From positions 1,957,346 to 2,021,345 of the forward strand of contig OY723252.1 in assembly GCA_963210315.1 (NCBI GenBank): a stretch of DNA of 64,000 bases, in the 5' to 3' direction. The notes below the pieces were generated by a model, which had not been told where the DNA came from, searched no databases, and was given only the letters and a program-made list of their open reading frames with translations. The translations under genes were made by a program, and so were the position numbers. This DNA is from Rhynchopus euleeides (lineage: Eukaryota; Euglenozoa; Diplonemea; Diplonemida; Diplonemidae). Shown one piece after another: positions 1-10,221 of this stretch; within the stretch, counting starts at the first letter, position 1, and every line of letters starts with the position of its first letter.

Positions 1-228
1 GCACAAAAGAAGAACGTGAAAACACATCGGGTGGGGGTCTCTGATCTGACCTGTCAAGTGTGTCAGTTGCAAAAAAAGAAATTCGCTGCCAATCTCTCTC
101 TCACTTGTCTTATCTCCGATTTTTGGTGATTTCTTCGTTGACGCTTCCACACACACACACACACAATGGGTGGGTGCAGAGCACAGTGAGTGAGTGAGTC
201 TCGGCAGTGACACTTTCCTCTCACACTG
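1..228. repeat. Dispersed repeat, copy 1 (matches 8729-8966)
   Basis: Nearly the whole segment recurs in the same orientation at 8729-8966. Shared parts include the run beginning GCACAAAAGAAGAACGTGAAA, the CA microsatellite near 155 and the GTGAGTGAGTGAGTCTCGGC tract. The copies differ by small indels. No coding potential is visible. It is cut by the window edge, so its real left border is unknown. Confidence 0.8.
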
Positions 229-867
229 AGTGATAGTGTGTCTCATCAATGGACTCAGTGTGGAAAAAAAACAAGGCAAAATTTCTTTTACGAACACTGA
301 TGTGGGCAGTTGCAGTGGAACGTGTCACCCTGCCTTGCCAACCGTGCTCTACACACCCCCTCCCTTGGCAGGAGATGTTCTGTGGTGTGTAGAATGTCAA
401 CGCAAAGGATGATCTATCAGAGCTCTTCTCAGTCGGGTTTTCTCAAAAATTGGCCGATGTTTCCCCCAGTGACCCCCCCCCCCCTACCCCCCCCCCCGAT
501 CATTCTTGTGCTCCCTTCAAATTCGATTTCACTACCCCCCCCCCCCGGGTCCCCCCCCCGGAACAATCAATTCTACATTCTACATTCTACTCTTCCCTCC
601 TGTTGCATATGCCACACAGTACAACAACACACAACACAGGCCGCGAAAAACACTGCACTTCAGACGCAACCTGCATAACGAGTGATCATTCTTGTCCCTT
701 CGACTTCTCTCACTTTCACTACCCCCCCCCCCCCCCCGTTGTGCATTGATCTGCCTTGTGCAACATATCTGGTGTAGTGACTACAAAAAGGACTAACATT
801 GCGAGAAGGTGCTGGGAGATTTACTTTTCCATTCCCTCTCGACGATCAAACCCCCCCCCCCGTTGCA
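229..867. other. Gene-free stretch with C-runs and a repeat copy
   Basis: No credible gene. Several C homopolymers of about 8-16 bases occur (near 473-497, 533-546, 722-737 and 851-861). Positions 755-860 match 7135-7242 in the same orientation (core ACTACAAAAAGGACTA), so this is another dispersed repeat ending in a C-run. Open frames here are proline strings created by the C-runs. Confidence 0.6.
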
Positions 868-1825
868 TACACGGTGGGATCTTGTAAATTTTACATGTAT
901 AACTACAAGTATATACATGTATTATACATGTATAATACTTGCATGTCAACTATTATACATGTATAATACATGGATATGCCTGAAATATACATGTAAAATA
1001 CATGTATATCAAGTAAAAATACAAGTATAATACTTGCATGTCAACTATTATACTTGTATTTTTACTTGATATACATGTATTTTACATGTATATTTCAGGC
1101 ATTTACATGTATTTTACATGTATAATACTTGTCATGCAAGTATTATACATGTAAAATACTTGCATGACAAGTAAAATACATGTATAATACTTGCATGACA
1201 AGTAAAATACTTGCATGCAAGTAAAATACATGTATTTTACTTGCATGCAAGTATTTTACTTGTCATGCAAGTATTTTACATGTATAATACTTGCATGACA
1301 AGTATTATACATGTAAAATACATGTAAATGCCTGAAATATACATGTAAAATACATGTATATCAAGTAAAAATACAAGTATACCGTAAACGGAAAAAGGGT
1401 GGAACGTAAAAATGTTCCAAGTTCCCAAAAAAAGGCCAAACGTTCCATCTTTTTTACGGTCCACTATTTATTGGGACTGAATATGGAAAAGACAATGCGA
1501 TTTTCGCCCGCGGGCTGGTGGGTTGCGGGGCGCGGACTGCGGCCACGCCGTAGACTCCCACACGTAGGCCTCCCGACCTCCCAGCTTTGGACCCTCCCTC
1601 CACCACCGCAACCAACGCCAGCAAGAGAAGCAAGGCATCCCTGCATGTGGAAAGGGCACGATCACCACCACTCACCTCGAGACTCACCCACCACCACACC
1701 TCGAGAAGACATTACATACAAGTTATACAGACAGAGTATCTAAAGGGACATCAAGAGAGGGAGGGTGACGGGTTTGCGGGACATTTACAGGGGCATAAAC
1801 AGAGAGAGGGGATGTGGCACAGTGC

Positions 1826-4048
1826 TCAGCACTCAGCACTGAAGTCGAGTGACGACAGGATCCTCTCCATCTCTGCCAATTCTGCGGGGGTCGTCAGCGC
1901 TGCGTCCGGGTGCACCTCGGTTGGAGAGTCGTAGTCAGCAACAGCATCATCGGTACTTGCTGCGAGCGTTCCGGGGTCGGCGATGATGCCAGCGCGGACG
2001 AACGTTTTCACGACGGAGCTCGGCTTCACCTTGCTGAACCCACGGCACAGCCAGGCGAGATGGCGGTCGCGCATGTCCGCGGCGGTCACCTTCGTCGTCC
2101 TGGCCAGGTCAGCCATCAACTCCTGGTCGTCGAGCTCAGGGTTCTGGGCGACGAACGACACGAAATGCAGGTTCTCCGCGTCGAACACGATCAGCGGCCC
2201 GGAACGGATCTCCGTGAGGGTCGCGGCCCACTGCACCTCGGACAGGGTGATCAGCCTCACACTGGTGTAGTACTCCCGGTTGAGTGCGCCCACAGCAGCC
2301 TGGGCGGCGGGGTATGGGAGGCGCTGTGCCTCGGTGAACTGCGCAGCGTCACCATTCGCAGAACGCAGTTCCTCCAGCACCTGCTGAACAGCATCCTGTG
2401 CGCCGGGAATGCCTTCCGTGTCAGTGGGGATCACCTTCTCGAGCAGGTTGAGAGCATCCTTGACCTTCGGGAGGTAGGCCTTCCGCACGCCGTAGCTGTT
2501 GAGACACAGCTCCACAGCACGCAGGGCGTACCACCCACTCGCGTTGTCCCCAGGGTGAACCCAGTCCGCACAACCCGGAGACACCACGATGCTTGCCCTT
2601 GTGCCGGCAAGGACTGCGTTGCGGAAGGCGGCTGTCTTCACGGACGAATCGTACACCATCACTTCATGCGACCCCATCCCTGCGAAGAGGAAAGGGGTGC
2701 CAGTTTTCGCAAGGGCACGGGTTTTCCTCTTCTCGTCACGCCGGAACAGCTTGGTGCAGACACCGGTGTACCACTTCGAGAACTTTTCGCGGAGGTATTT
2801 CTTGATGTAGGCATTGAAGGCCAGGTCCAGCGGCTGCAAGAAAGCAGTAAACCCCGGAGGAATATCGACAGTCACGATGCCGCTCTCTGCGAGTGCTGCA
2901 GCAACCTTCTCGGTCTGTTGGCCCGTGAACTTGTCGATGATCAACAAGGATTTCTGCTCCTCCCCGAGCCCCTTGGTCTCTTTGACACCCGTGAGGTATG
3001 GCACCAACACCTTCTCGATGTATTCGAGGGTGGTTGCTTCGGACGCCCAGTGTTTCGGATTGGCAGTCAAGTGCCAGGTTTCCCCGTACGTCTCCAGGTA
3101 CTCCTCCTCGAAGCGTCCGTGTGAGCGGGAAGTTAGGCCACCGTATATCAGCTGGACAGGGAGGAGATCGCCGGTCGCACTGGCGCCGAATACACCCGTA
3201 ATCGCCTTCTTTTCGTCGGACTTCGAGAGCGGCACGTATGACGCGCCCTTCTTGTCGAAGGTCTTTGTGGTACCTGGCAGGAGGGGAAGGGCAGTGTGGT
3301 CGACATTCACCACCAAATCATCTGGGATGTTGTGCTGTGCCCTCAGACGTTGCACCTCCCCCTCGAACTCAGCCTTGGCCCGTTCCAGCAAACCCGGACT
3401 GTGGCACACCGCCGTTGTCCGCATTCGCAAGGTCCATCCCTGCGCAGCGAGGTACTTCCGAGCCCATTCCGTGCCGAGAGCTGTCTCAGAATCAATCCTG
3501 CTTGGATCACTGCTGGCACTCACCAGGCCTCGCGCGGAGGCGGACACAGTCTCAGCTGAAACCTGCGTCCCGCACCGCCTCAGGGCGCGCAACAACTGCA
3601 TCAGCCTGGTCTCCTCGCTGTCGGTGAGGATTGCGGGCCGGCCGCGCTTCTGCGGGGGGGGAAGCACCACCTCCTCTGTCACCTCACCGAGAAGAGCTGC
3701 GGCACGCTTCCGCTTGCCCAGCTCTTCCCGGTAGAGGGTCGCAAAACGGGAGGCGGAGCTCTTCGAGAGCTTCCTCCGTCCTGCGAGAGGGGCGTTCCAA
3801 TCGGCAACGACTGCCGAGAGCTTCCCCTCCACCACCTTCCGGCCGATCTCCAGCTTTTCGGCCGGGCTCCAGTCACCACCGCCGGTAGGCCCCTGTGAGG
3901 ATGCCTGCTGGTCGCGCACTGCACGCGTCACACTTTCAGCCTCAGCCCGCGAAATCGGACAAGCGCCGTTGCTGCCGGGGGTGTACGCTGCACGGGGCAC
4001 CGTGAAGAGCAACATGCTCTTCTGCTTCGGTTCACGCTTTGGAGGCAT
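1826..4048 (-). CDS. DDE_1 (pogo/Tigger-type) transposase
   Basis: This intact frame encodes a cut-and-paste transposase. I chose the ATG at 4048 (MPPKREPKQKS, basic and nuclear-like), giving about 740 residues; an upstream in-frame ATG at 4117 would add 23 hydrophobic residues that look untranslated. Numbered from the 4117 start, an N-terminal helical DNA-binding region (about 80-240, with the basic motif KRGRPAILT) precedes the catalytic core. Acidic residues fall in NVDHTALPLLPG (D273), LLIIDKFTGQ (D395) and FLQPLDLAFN (D431), matching the D-D-D pattern of DDE_1 enzymes. No internal stop or frameshift is visible, so the element may be active. Its GC content resembles the host genes. Confidence 0.9.
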   Translation of the reverse strand: MPPKREPKQKSMLLFTVPRAAYTPGSNGACPISRAEAESVTRAVRDQQASSQGPTGGGDWSPAEKLEIGRKVVEGKLSAVVADWNAPLAGRRKLSKSSASRFATLYREELGKRKRAAALLGEVTEEVVLPPPQKRGRPAILTDSEETRLMQLLRALRRCGTQVSAETVSASARGLVSASSDPSRIDSETALGTEWARKYLAAQGWTLRMRTTAVCHSPGLLERAKAEFEGEVQRLRAQHNIPDDLVVNVDHTALPLLPGTTKTFDKKGASYVPLSKSDEKKAITGVFGASATGDLLPVQLIYGGLTSRSHGRFEEEYLETYGETWHLTANPKHWASEATTLEYIEKVLVPYLTGVKETKGLGEEQKSLLIIDKFTGQQTEKVAAALAESGIVTVDIPPGFTAFLQPLDLAFNAYIKKYLREKFSKWYTGVCTKLFRRDEKRKTRALAKTGTPFLFAGMGSHEVMVYDSSVKTAAFRNAVLAGTRASIVVSPGCADWVHPGDNASGWYALRAVELCLNSYGVRKAYLPKVKDALNLLEKVIPTDTEGIPGAQDAVQQVLEELRSANGDAAQFTEAQRLPYPAAQAAVGALNREYYTSVRLITLSEVQWAATLTEIRSGPLIVFDAENLHFVSFVAQNPELDDQELMADLARTTKVTAADMRDRHLAWLCRGFSKVKPSSVVKTFVRAGIIADPGTLAASTDDAVADYDSPTEVHPDAALTTPAELAEMERILSSLDFSAEC

Positions 4049-4630
4049 GTGTGTGCGTGTCCCTGCAAACTGGGGGAAAGTGCGTGAGGACAGCGGGAAG
4101 ATCAACGAAAACAACAAGGCGAGGCGGCAACGGAGAGGGACATGGAGAGGGGGGGGGGGGCGGGGGCGAGCGCGTGACTAGCATCTGGAGTCTCTCAAGG
4201 CCGAACGAGACATATTTCGAGATACCACCCCAAACTCACACGCCACGGTTGTCGGGAGACTGACGACGTTGTCGTCTGTAAGTCCGCCCCAACCCCCTCA
4301 CTTACGAATTCCAACGGAGATTTGGAATTCACGGGCCCCGAACATTGTTCCGTGTAGTACCATGCAAGGAGCGTTCCGGTAGAAGTAAAGGTAGAACCTG
4401 CTGCGCTAGCCCACATAAGCAGCCTCAGTACGGCAAGGCGCGCAGACAGAAGCTGAGACCACCGGGCTCCCTCCAGATGTAAATTCGTGAATCAGTGCCC
4501 GGAAAATTCAGGGAAATCGTACTCCTTTCGCTTTAGTGTAGTACACCCTGCAGAAACTGTGGGAGAACAGTTCCGGACTGTTGAGGCCCTGTGGTGTTAA
4601 TCCTGAAGCTTCAGTCGTACGATTTCCTTG

Positions 4631-4659
4631 GTTCCTTCGCGACTTCGTCGCGAAGGAAC
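4631..4659. other. Perfect 13-bp stem-loop inside the DDE transposon
   Basis: GTTCCTTCGCGAC and its exact complement flank a TTC loop. It lies between the transposase start and the right terminal repeat. It could be a transposase-binding or terminator-like structure; the role is unknown. Confidence 0.6.
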
Positions 4660-5028
4660 TCGTTAAAAAAAAACGCCAAGTCCACTATCCCAACCGTAAA
4701 ATAGGTGGACCGTAAAAATGTTCCAAGTTCCGGAAAAATCCCATTTGTTCCATCTTTTTTACGTTCCAACTATAGTACGGTTCACCTTTATTACGGTCCA
4801 CAATATTTCCGTTTACGGTAATAGTTGACATGCAAGTATTATACTTGTATTTTTACTTGATATACATGTATTTTACATGTATATTTCAGGCATATACATG
4901 TATTATACATGTATAATAGTTGACATGCAAGTATTATACATGTATAATACATGTATATACTTGTAGTTATACATGTAAAATTTACAAGATCCCACCGTGT
5001 ACAGCCGTTCTTTCTCAGTGGGGGGGGG

Positions 5029-5133
5029 GGGGGCCTCGCTACCAGTCACACCATCGTCAGTCAGCGAGGGGAAGTGGGCCCTCGCTCACCTTTTCTCACT
5101 CAGTGACAGTCACATCTTTGTAGCGAGGCCCCT
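5029..5133. mobile_element. Short foldback element (CCTCGCTACC family)
   Basis: Inverted ends GGGCCTCGCTACCAGTCACA and a near complement (TGTAGCGAGGCCC) bound about 105 bp, with inner dyads around CTCACTCAGTGA. A related copy in the opposite orientation lies at 38318-38427. The left border merges into a G-run, so the target duplication cannot be read. No coding. Confidence 0.65.
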
Positions 5134-5429
5134 CCCTGCCTCCCTTTCTTCTGTCTTCCCCCCCCCCCCTCCTTCCCGCTACGCGCTGCCCGCTGCAGGG
5201 CGAAAGGCACCTCGGCACAGCGATTGCTTCTTTGGATTCTTTTGGGGGTCTTCGCTGGTCGTTATGCTTCGTCAGTTTTCACCGAGTTTCCTTGGGAAAT
5301 GCACCAAGGGGAATTGTCTTTTGTTCCTCAGACCAAGTGAAGGCGTCCACAACGGACAGGGTGAACCATTGTGTGCGTTTCAGACAGTGGGGATCGCATC
5401 AAGACAATTGTGGTCGGTGCGGTCTACAC

Positions 5430-6404
5430 CAGGGGATAAGATAGGTCTGGTTTTCCGGTTTTCAAAACCAGGGTTTCCCGGTTCCCGGTTTTCTGGAAAA
5501 AAAAAAGGTCGGTCTCATTTTTGGCGGTTTTTTTTGTGATTTTGGGACAGTAAAACAGTCAGAAAAAACGCCATAAAAAAATAGAAAGTGACCCCATCGT
5601 GATCCGCACAGAGCTCAAATAGTCCAAAGAAGGCAGAGAAGCGGAGAAGAAAAATGGACCTAGCGGGTGGCCCGGTGGGTGGTGATGCCCTCGTCATGCA
5701 GGTCTCTTCTGTTTTGAAGGTGCACACATGGTGGACTCCAGCCACCATGTCTAAGAGGGAGTCTAAGACTGCAGTCTGGAGGGCTGAGACGAGAACTCAA
5801 ACGACTTTCAAGCAGTCTTGAAGGTCGCCAAGCCTATTGGGGGCAACTAACAGATGAGATTTGTTTGTTGCCTGTCGTCACAGCTAGGTGCCCATCTCTT
5901 CGATAACGGAATGTGTGCAGAGATCTCGTGGACCCTTTGGCCATTCTGTCGTGCACCCACTCCACCCACAACGCACACCTGTCACGAGTGGTCGCTCCCC
6001 CGTCCTCCTCCACCCTGAAGGTTGAACCCTCAAGGACCAGTGATCTCCTGCTGGCCGGGCTGCGATACAGCGAAGCCTTCCTACTTACAAGCGAATCCAG
6101 ACTGTAGGGAACAGATGTTCACTACCGTGGCCTCCGGCGGCTGGGGGGCTCCGCCCCCCAGACCCCCCTGTGTAAAAGCATTGCACCAGACCGGTTTTTT
6201 GGGCGAGAGTCCAAACTTTCAAAGCAGCTGCTGCGCCTGCCCCACCAAGCAGCCTCAGTACGACAGGACGCGCGCAGGCACCGGGCCCTCTCAGATTCTG
6301 GGAGGGTTTGCGCGGGTCGCGCGCGCCGAAGGCGCGCGCGAAAAATTTTCAAAACCAGAAAAACCGGAAAACGGCGCCAGAAAAAAAGTCTATCTTATAC
6401 CCTG
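5430..6404. mobile_element. Non-autonomous hAT element, copy 1
   Basis: It begins CAGGGGATAAGATAG and ends with the complement of CAGGGTATAAGATAG, fitting the YARNG rule of hAT ends. A perfect 8-bp duplication, GTCTACAC, flanks it (5422-5429 and 6405-6412). Its two terminal portions match, in inverse orientation, the ends of the autonomous hAT at 44372-53572 and the element at 26892-28071, so it is a derivative without transposase. It carries the GC hairpin GCGCGCGCCTTCGGCGCGCGC near 6327 and one copy of the CCGGCGGCTGGGGGG element near 6115-6170. Confidence 0.92.
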
Positions 6405-8728
6405 GTCTACACTACAACAAAAAGAAAGATATTGGGGCAGCAGCCCCAGGTTTGCCCTTCTGCTCCTGTGGATGGCGGAGACCCGACCATCGACGAACGG
6501 AGTGGCGGGGGCCAGCACGCTCACATGGCACTCTACCCTGCCTGAACATTGGGTGGTATCCGATCTGAGACTTCCTCACGGCATCCCAGCCTTAGGGGCT
6601 GGACCTCGCAGTGCCAACTTTCCCAAGCCTTTAATTTTGAAGGGCTTGACTTCGCGATGACAGAACCGGGTGTCCGGAGGGTGTACCCCTGTGAGTCAGG
6701 GGGTCCGGGCTTTGCATCGCCAACTGGAGGGAAGCTTTCTGTGCCGCTGGATATATCGACACCTACTCGGTACCACCTCATCATGATTGGGAGAGGTGGT
6801 GTGCACAAAGAGTGGGGTCTGCGTTCCAACAATGCAAAGTATTATTACACACAGTGCTAAGAAGGTGGCACCGAACGAGGGCGACGAGGTTTTCATCCAA
6901 GAGGGGTTCGGGGGGAGGGGGGGGGATTGAAGGGTATCCGCGTTGCAACAAAACCAACTTCCCAGTGGTGATTGGTTTTCTCTCTCGTTATTTTTTTTTG
7001 CTGTCATTTCACGTCATTTCCAGCGCGGGGAGGGGGGAGGGCATCGAGGTGACCCTTTTCTCGGCTGCCCCCACCTTCACTCCCCACTCACACCCGACCC
7101 CGCCACCCCGCCACCCCCCCCGCTCTGCCTTGTACAACATATCTGGTGTGGTGACTACAAAAAGGACTAGCATTGCAAGAAGGTGCTGGGAGATTTACAT
7201 TTCCATTCACTCTCGACGATCAAACCCCCCCCCCCCCCCCCCGCTCTGAGTCTTTTTGTCAGTGCCCCTGCACATGCGTGTGGGTGGGAGGGTGTCAACT
7301 ACTTCTAGACGCGACCCGAAGGCTGCTCGTAGTGAGCGTGGTCTAGGTTCGTATGAGTCTCCAGACTTGGTTATCCCTTGGCGCCGTTTCTGCCCTGGTG
7401 CTACCAGAGTGGCTTGCCATGCCTACAAGGGATCACGGAGACGCCTCGCCATCTGTTCAGGACTCCTGATGCAAGCACCCGTCATGGTTCAGGGGAGCCA
7501 CCCCTTGCTGTTTCATACTCCTGGCACAAGTGCCCGTCATGGTATGGGAAGCCTTCCCAGGCAGTTTAAGGTCGTGCCCGGGATTTGTTGTATATTTTGC
7601 TTCGTGGGGGGTGTGACACATTCTTCTCGCGTTCCTACGCGGGTGGATTGCTGTGCCTCGGCACGGAGGCACGCCTCCCGGTTAGTCGCAGTTCTGTTCC
7701 GTCTCCCACCGGCTGTATATTTCTTCGCCAGGCTGGCCCCCCCCTCCCCCCCGGTCCCTCAGCTGCCCCACTCGCATCGGCGCTTCTCGCTGACGGTTCC
7801 GTAGGTGGGGTGGGGGAGGACCATCCCTTCGACAGGTGTAGACATGCATGCCTGCCTGTCCGCGGGAGCGTCTGTGGGTGATGCAGGGTATCTGGTACGC
7901 GGCTGGCTCTGGAGGTCCTGGCTGGGAGTCACAGGGCCCTGTGCCTGGGTGACTATCGGTTTTCGGCCCCCCAATCATAAAGCGTGCGCGCTGGGCTTGT
8001 TCTCCCACAGTTGCTGGACAGGGTGTCTATAATAAAGCGAAAGGAGTACGATTTTTGTTAGTTCGGCGTGGCCAACTGGGGAAACTTTCTGTGCCTTTAG
8101 CTGGATCGTGCGTCCCCACTCACAACACTTCATCAGACCGGGGAGTGGTGTACACAAAGAGTGGGGTCTGCGTTCCAACAAAGCAACTTTCGGCAGTAAT
8201 TGGTTTGTTGTCTCGTTTTGCTGTCACTTTGCGATCCAGCGGGGGCACAGACAGTTTCTTTCACTGTATTGTGACCTCCACATGGCTCCTTCACTGAATT
8301 GCCTGGCTTTCCAGCTAGCGAGTAAAGTGGTGATGGCAATGCGCCCACAATGCCATTCACATCTCCCCATCTCCCAACAGGTCGGGCTTCCTGGCCCGTA
8401 GCTCTATTCGACCGAATATAGTCGGCTGCGGTTTCACAAAAAAATGGGCTTTTTTGGACACACTGAGGCCCAAACCGGGCCAGAAATATGGTTCCTGGGT
8501 CGGATGGGGCTGCCTGTTTGTGGTGGTGGGGTGGTTCTGGTGAGGCCATTTTTTGTTCTTTTTCCTTGCTCGAGTTCGTCACTGTCGATTGCTCCTCTCC
8601 CTCCTGTACATACATGTGCCCCATTGTTATCCTCGGCAACAGCCTCCACCTCAAATCGAAATACATCCGTTCCGCTTTTGCATTGCACGCTTTACCACCT
8701 GAAGTGCAGAATTGGGTGTCAGTGGAGC
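6405..8728. other. Gene-free stretch with dispersed repeats
   Basis: No recognisable gene. Related segments carrying AAAGAGTGGGGTCTGCGTTCC lie at about 6722-6850 and 8077-8260, with a third degraded relative near 23190-23345. 7135-7242 repeats 755-860 and ends in a C-run. G/C-runs lie near 6909-6925 and 7226-7242. Open frames across 7256-7804 have no domain I recognise and overlap others on both strands. Confidence 0.55.
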
Positions 8729-8966
8729 ACAAAAGAAGAACGTGAAACCACATCGGGTGGGGGTCTCTGATCTGACCTGTCAAGTGTGTCAGTTGCAAAA
8801 AAAGAAATTCGCTGCCAATCTCTCTCTCACTTGTCTTATCTCCGATTTTTGGTGATTTCTTCGTTGACGCTTCCACACACACACACACACACACACCCGT
8901 AGCCTGCAATGGGGTGCAGAGCACAGTGAGTGAGTGAGTCTCGGCAGTGACACTTTCCTCTCACAT
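8729..8966. repeat. Dispersed repeat, copy 2 (matches 1-228)
   Basis: Same orientation and order of sub-motifs as copy 1, including the CA microsatellite near 8875-8896, which is longer here, and the GTGAGTGAGTGAGTCTCGGC tract. Small substitutions separate the two. No coding potential. Confidence 0.8.
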
Positions 8967-9202
8967 CTACTTCAGCAGTGCGGCTGTACATCGACGAGCA
9001 CCAAGGCTGCAGGATTTTTTGCATTTTGCGTTGGCTGCACCTTATTCGGCGGGGCTGTGAGCCCAACGAGGAGCAACACACAGAACTGGGTTTCGCCTGT
9101 CTCTTTTGCGACACACCCGGGAGTCCTTGGGGTCGGCGGGGATGTCAGAAACCCTCTTTTTTTGCTTCTTTTCGGTCGAGATTCACGATCTGCTTGAATT
9201 TC

Positions 9203-9353
9203 TTTTTCTCCCAACAAGGTACTTGTCAGGCGGAAATGCAGCGATAGGGGAAGTGCTAGGTGCTTGCCGTCACACACAGTCTTATGCGCCTGCCAATCAC
9301 ACACCAACAGTTCCGCAGTCAAAATTTTCTGTGTGTGTCGTGCGATCAACGAA
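9203..9353 (+). repeat. 150-bp dispersed repeat, inverted copy at 22480-22629
   Basis: The segment from the TTTTTCTCCCAACAAGG end to GTGCGATCAACGAA recurs almost unchanged on the opposite strand at 22480-22629. Both copies can encode a QNFLCVSCDQR peptide, so the repeat may derive from a coding mobile element. The plausible reading frame 9284-9880 starts inside it. Confidence 0.8.
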
Positions 9354-9880
9354 AACCACACACAAACCGAAATGGACCCAAGGACAACAAGAGGAAGGCG
9401 AAGTCCCCCGCGACCACCACACCCCAGAACAAGCAGGAATCGCTCCCGTCTGACGACGGAAAAACCGACGCGGCACCCGTAACCCGGGATGAATTGCGCC
9501 GGTTGATGGAGCGCCTGGAGGCGCAGCGTTCCCTGCAGACTGCAGACGGCGCGCGCCCAGCGGAGGACGCCACGCGTTCCCTGCCCACGGCGGCGGACGG
9601 CGCGGGCGAGACGGACCAGGAGCGGAGTGCCGCGCGTTCCCTGCCCTTCGCGGCGGATGGCGCGGGCACACCTGTTTCGCGTTCCCTGCACACAGCAGAT
9701 GGCGCGCAGCTGGCAGGGGGTGCCACGCGTTTCCCGCCCTCTGCGGCGGACGGCGCGGGACTTCCCGAGTCGCGTTCCCTGCACACAGCAGACGGCGCGC
9801 AGCTTACGGGGGGTGCCAGTGTTTTACAGCGGACGGCGCGGGACCCTCTGTATCGCGTTCCCTCATTGAGTCGCTCCTAA
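9284..9880 (+). CDS. Possible repeat-containing protein, unrecognised (start uncertain)
   Basis: An open frame of 198 codons. The first third contains a CxxC (LCVSCDQR) and a basic stretch, then TRDELRRLMERLEAQ, a likely short coiled coil. The rest is six tandem units starting RSL/RF and containing TADGA or AADGA. Unit lengths in DNA are 48, 60, 45, 48, 45 and 48 bp, all multiples of three, which argues for translation. I do not recognise the family; a Gag-like protein of a mobile element is one possibility, since the 5' part is a dispersed repeat. The start codon is a guess. Related units reappear just after the stop (9960-10010), so the frame may once have continued. Confidence 0.35.
   Translation: MRLPITHQQFRSQNFLCVSCDQRKPHTNRNGPKDNKRKAKSPATTTPQNKQESLPSDDGKTDAAPVTRDELRRLMERLEAQRSLQTADGARPAEDATRSLPTAADGAGETDQERSAARSLPFAADGAGTPVSRSLHTADGAQLAGGATRFPPSAADGAGLPESRSLHTADGAQLTGGASVLQRTARDPLYRVPSLSRS
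9519..9860 (+). repeat. Coding-phase minisatellite, six units of 45-60 bp
   Basis: Units open with CGTTCCCTGC (or CGTTTCCCGC) and contain GCAGACGGCGCG or GCGGACGGCGCGGG. All length differences are multiples of three. A detached partial unit lies at about 9960-10010. Confidence 0.75.
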
Positions 9881-9910
9881 GCTTGCGCCTTAACTTGTTA
9901 GGAGTGACTC
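9868..9910. other. Stem-loop spanning the stop of the repeat ORF
   Basis: GAGTCGCTCCTAA pairs with TTAGGAGTGACTC (13 bp, one G-U) around a 17-nt loop; the TAA stop lies in the 5' arm. It could act as a 3' processing or stability signal. No homolog is seen elsewhere in the window. Confidence 0.5.
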
Positions 9911-10221
9911 AGATGTGTCCCACCTGAACTTTTGCCTTAGAATACACGGATGACCAGGGATGGTACCACGCGTTTCCTGCCTTCTGCGGCAGACGGTGCC
10001 GGTTTTGCCTCTGACAGCGACTACCACCGGGTGGATTTTCCCCCCACCCCCTCCCGCCCTCTGAGCTCCTCATACATCACTTCCGTTTACAGCATACCTG
10101 CCCCCCTCAACAGCCACCACCCCTCCCCAGACAGGTGCACACATCCTCCCTTTTATACACCACCCACCCTGCCCCCTCATCCCCTCACCCCCACGGCCTC
10201 ACCAGGTCTCCTGCGGGGGGT

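Larger units (their letters stand above)
1382..4818 (-). mobile_element. Complete pogo/Tigger-like DDE transposon (about 3.4 kb)
   Basis: The element begins CCGTAAACGGAAA and ends with the complement (ending CCGTTTACGG), with TA duplications at 1380-1381 and 4819-4820. Both subterminal regions carry repeated GGAACGTAAAAA / GTTCC words. It holds one intact transposase gene on the - strand. The TIRs are perfect for only about 13 bp, then become merely similar. Two independent features support it: matched ends with TA, and a full-length DDE enzyme between them. It lies inside the 870-4999 foldback element, so it inserted later. Confidence 0.85.
870..4999. mobile_element. AT-rich foldback element with CACGGTGGGATC ends, interrupted by a DDE transposon
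   Basis: The ends are inverted copies: CACGGTGGGATCTTG starts at 870 and its complement ends at 4999, each bordered by TA (868-869 and 5000-5001), a Tc1/mariner-type duplication. The remaining arms (870-1379 and 4821-4999) are built from TACATGTA and TTGCATG words. 1051-1381 is an imperfect palindrome of about 330 bp. A second transposon (1382-4818) sits at an internal TA; removing it restores a continuous arm. No gene belongs to the outer element, so it is best seen as a non-autonomous foldback/MITE. Confidence 0.85.
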
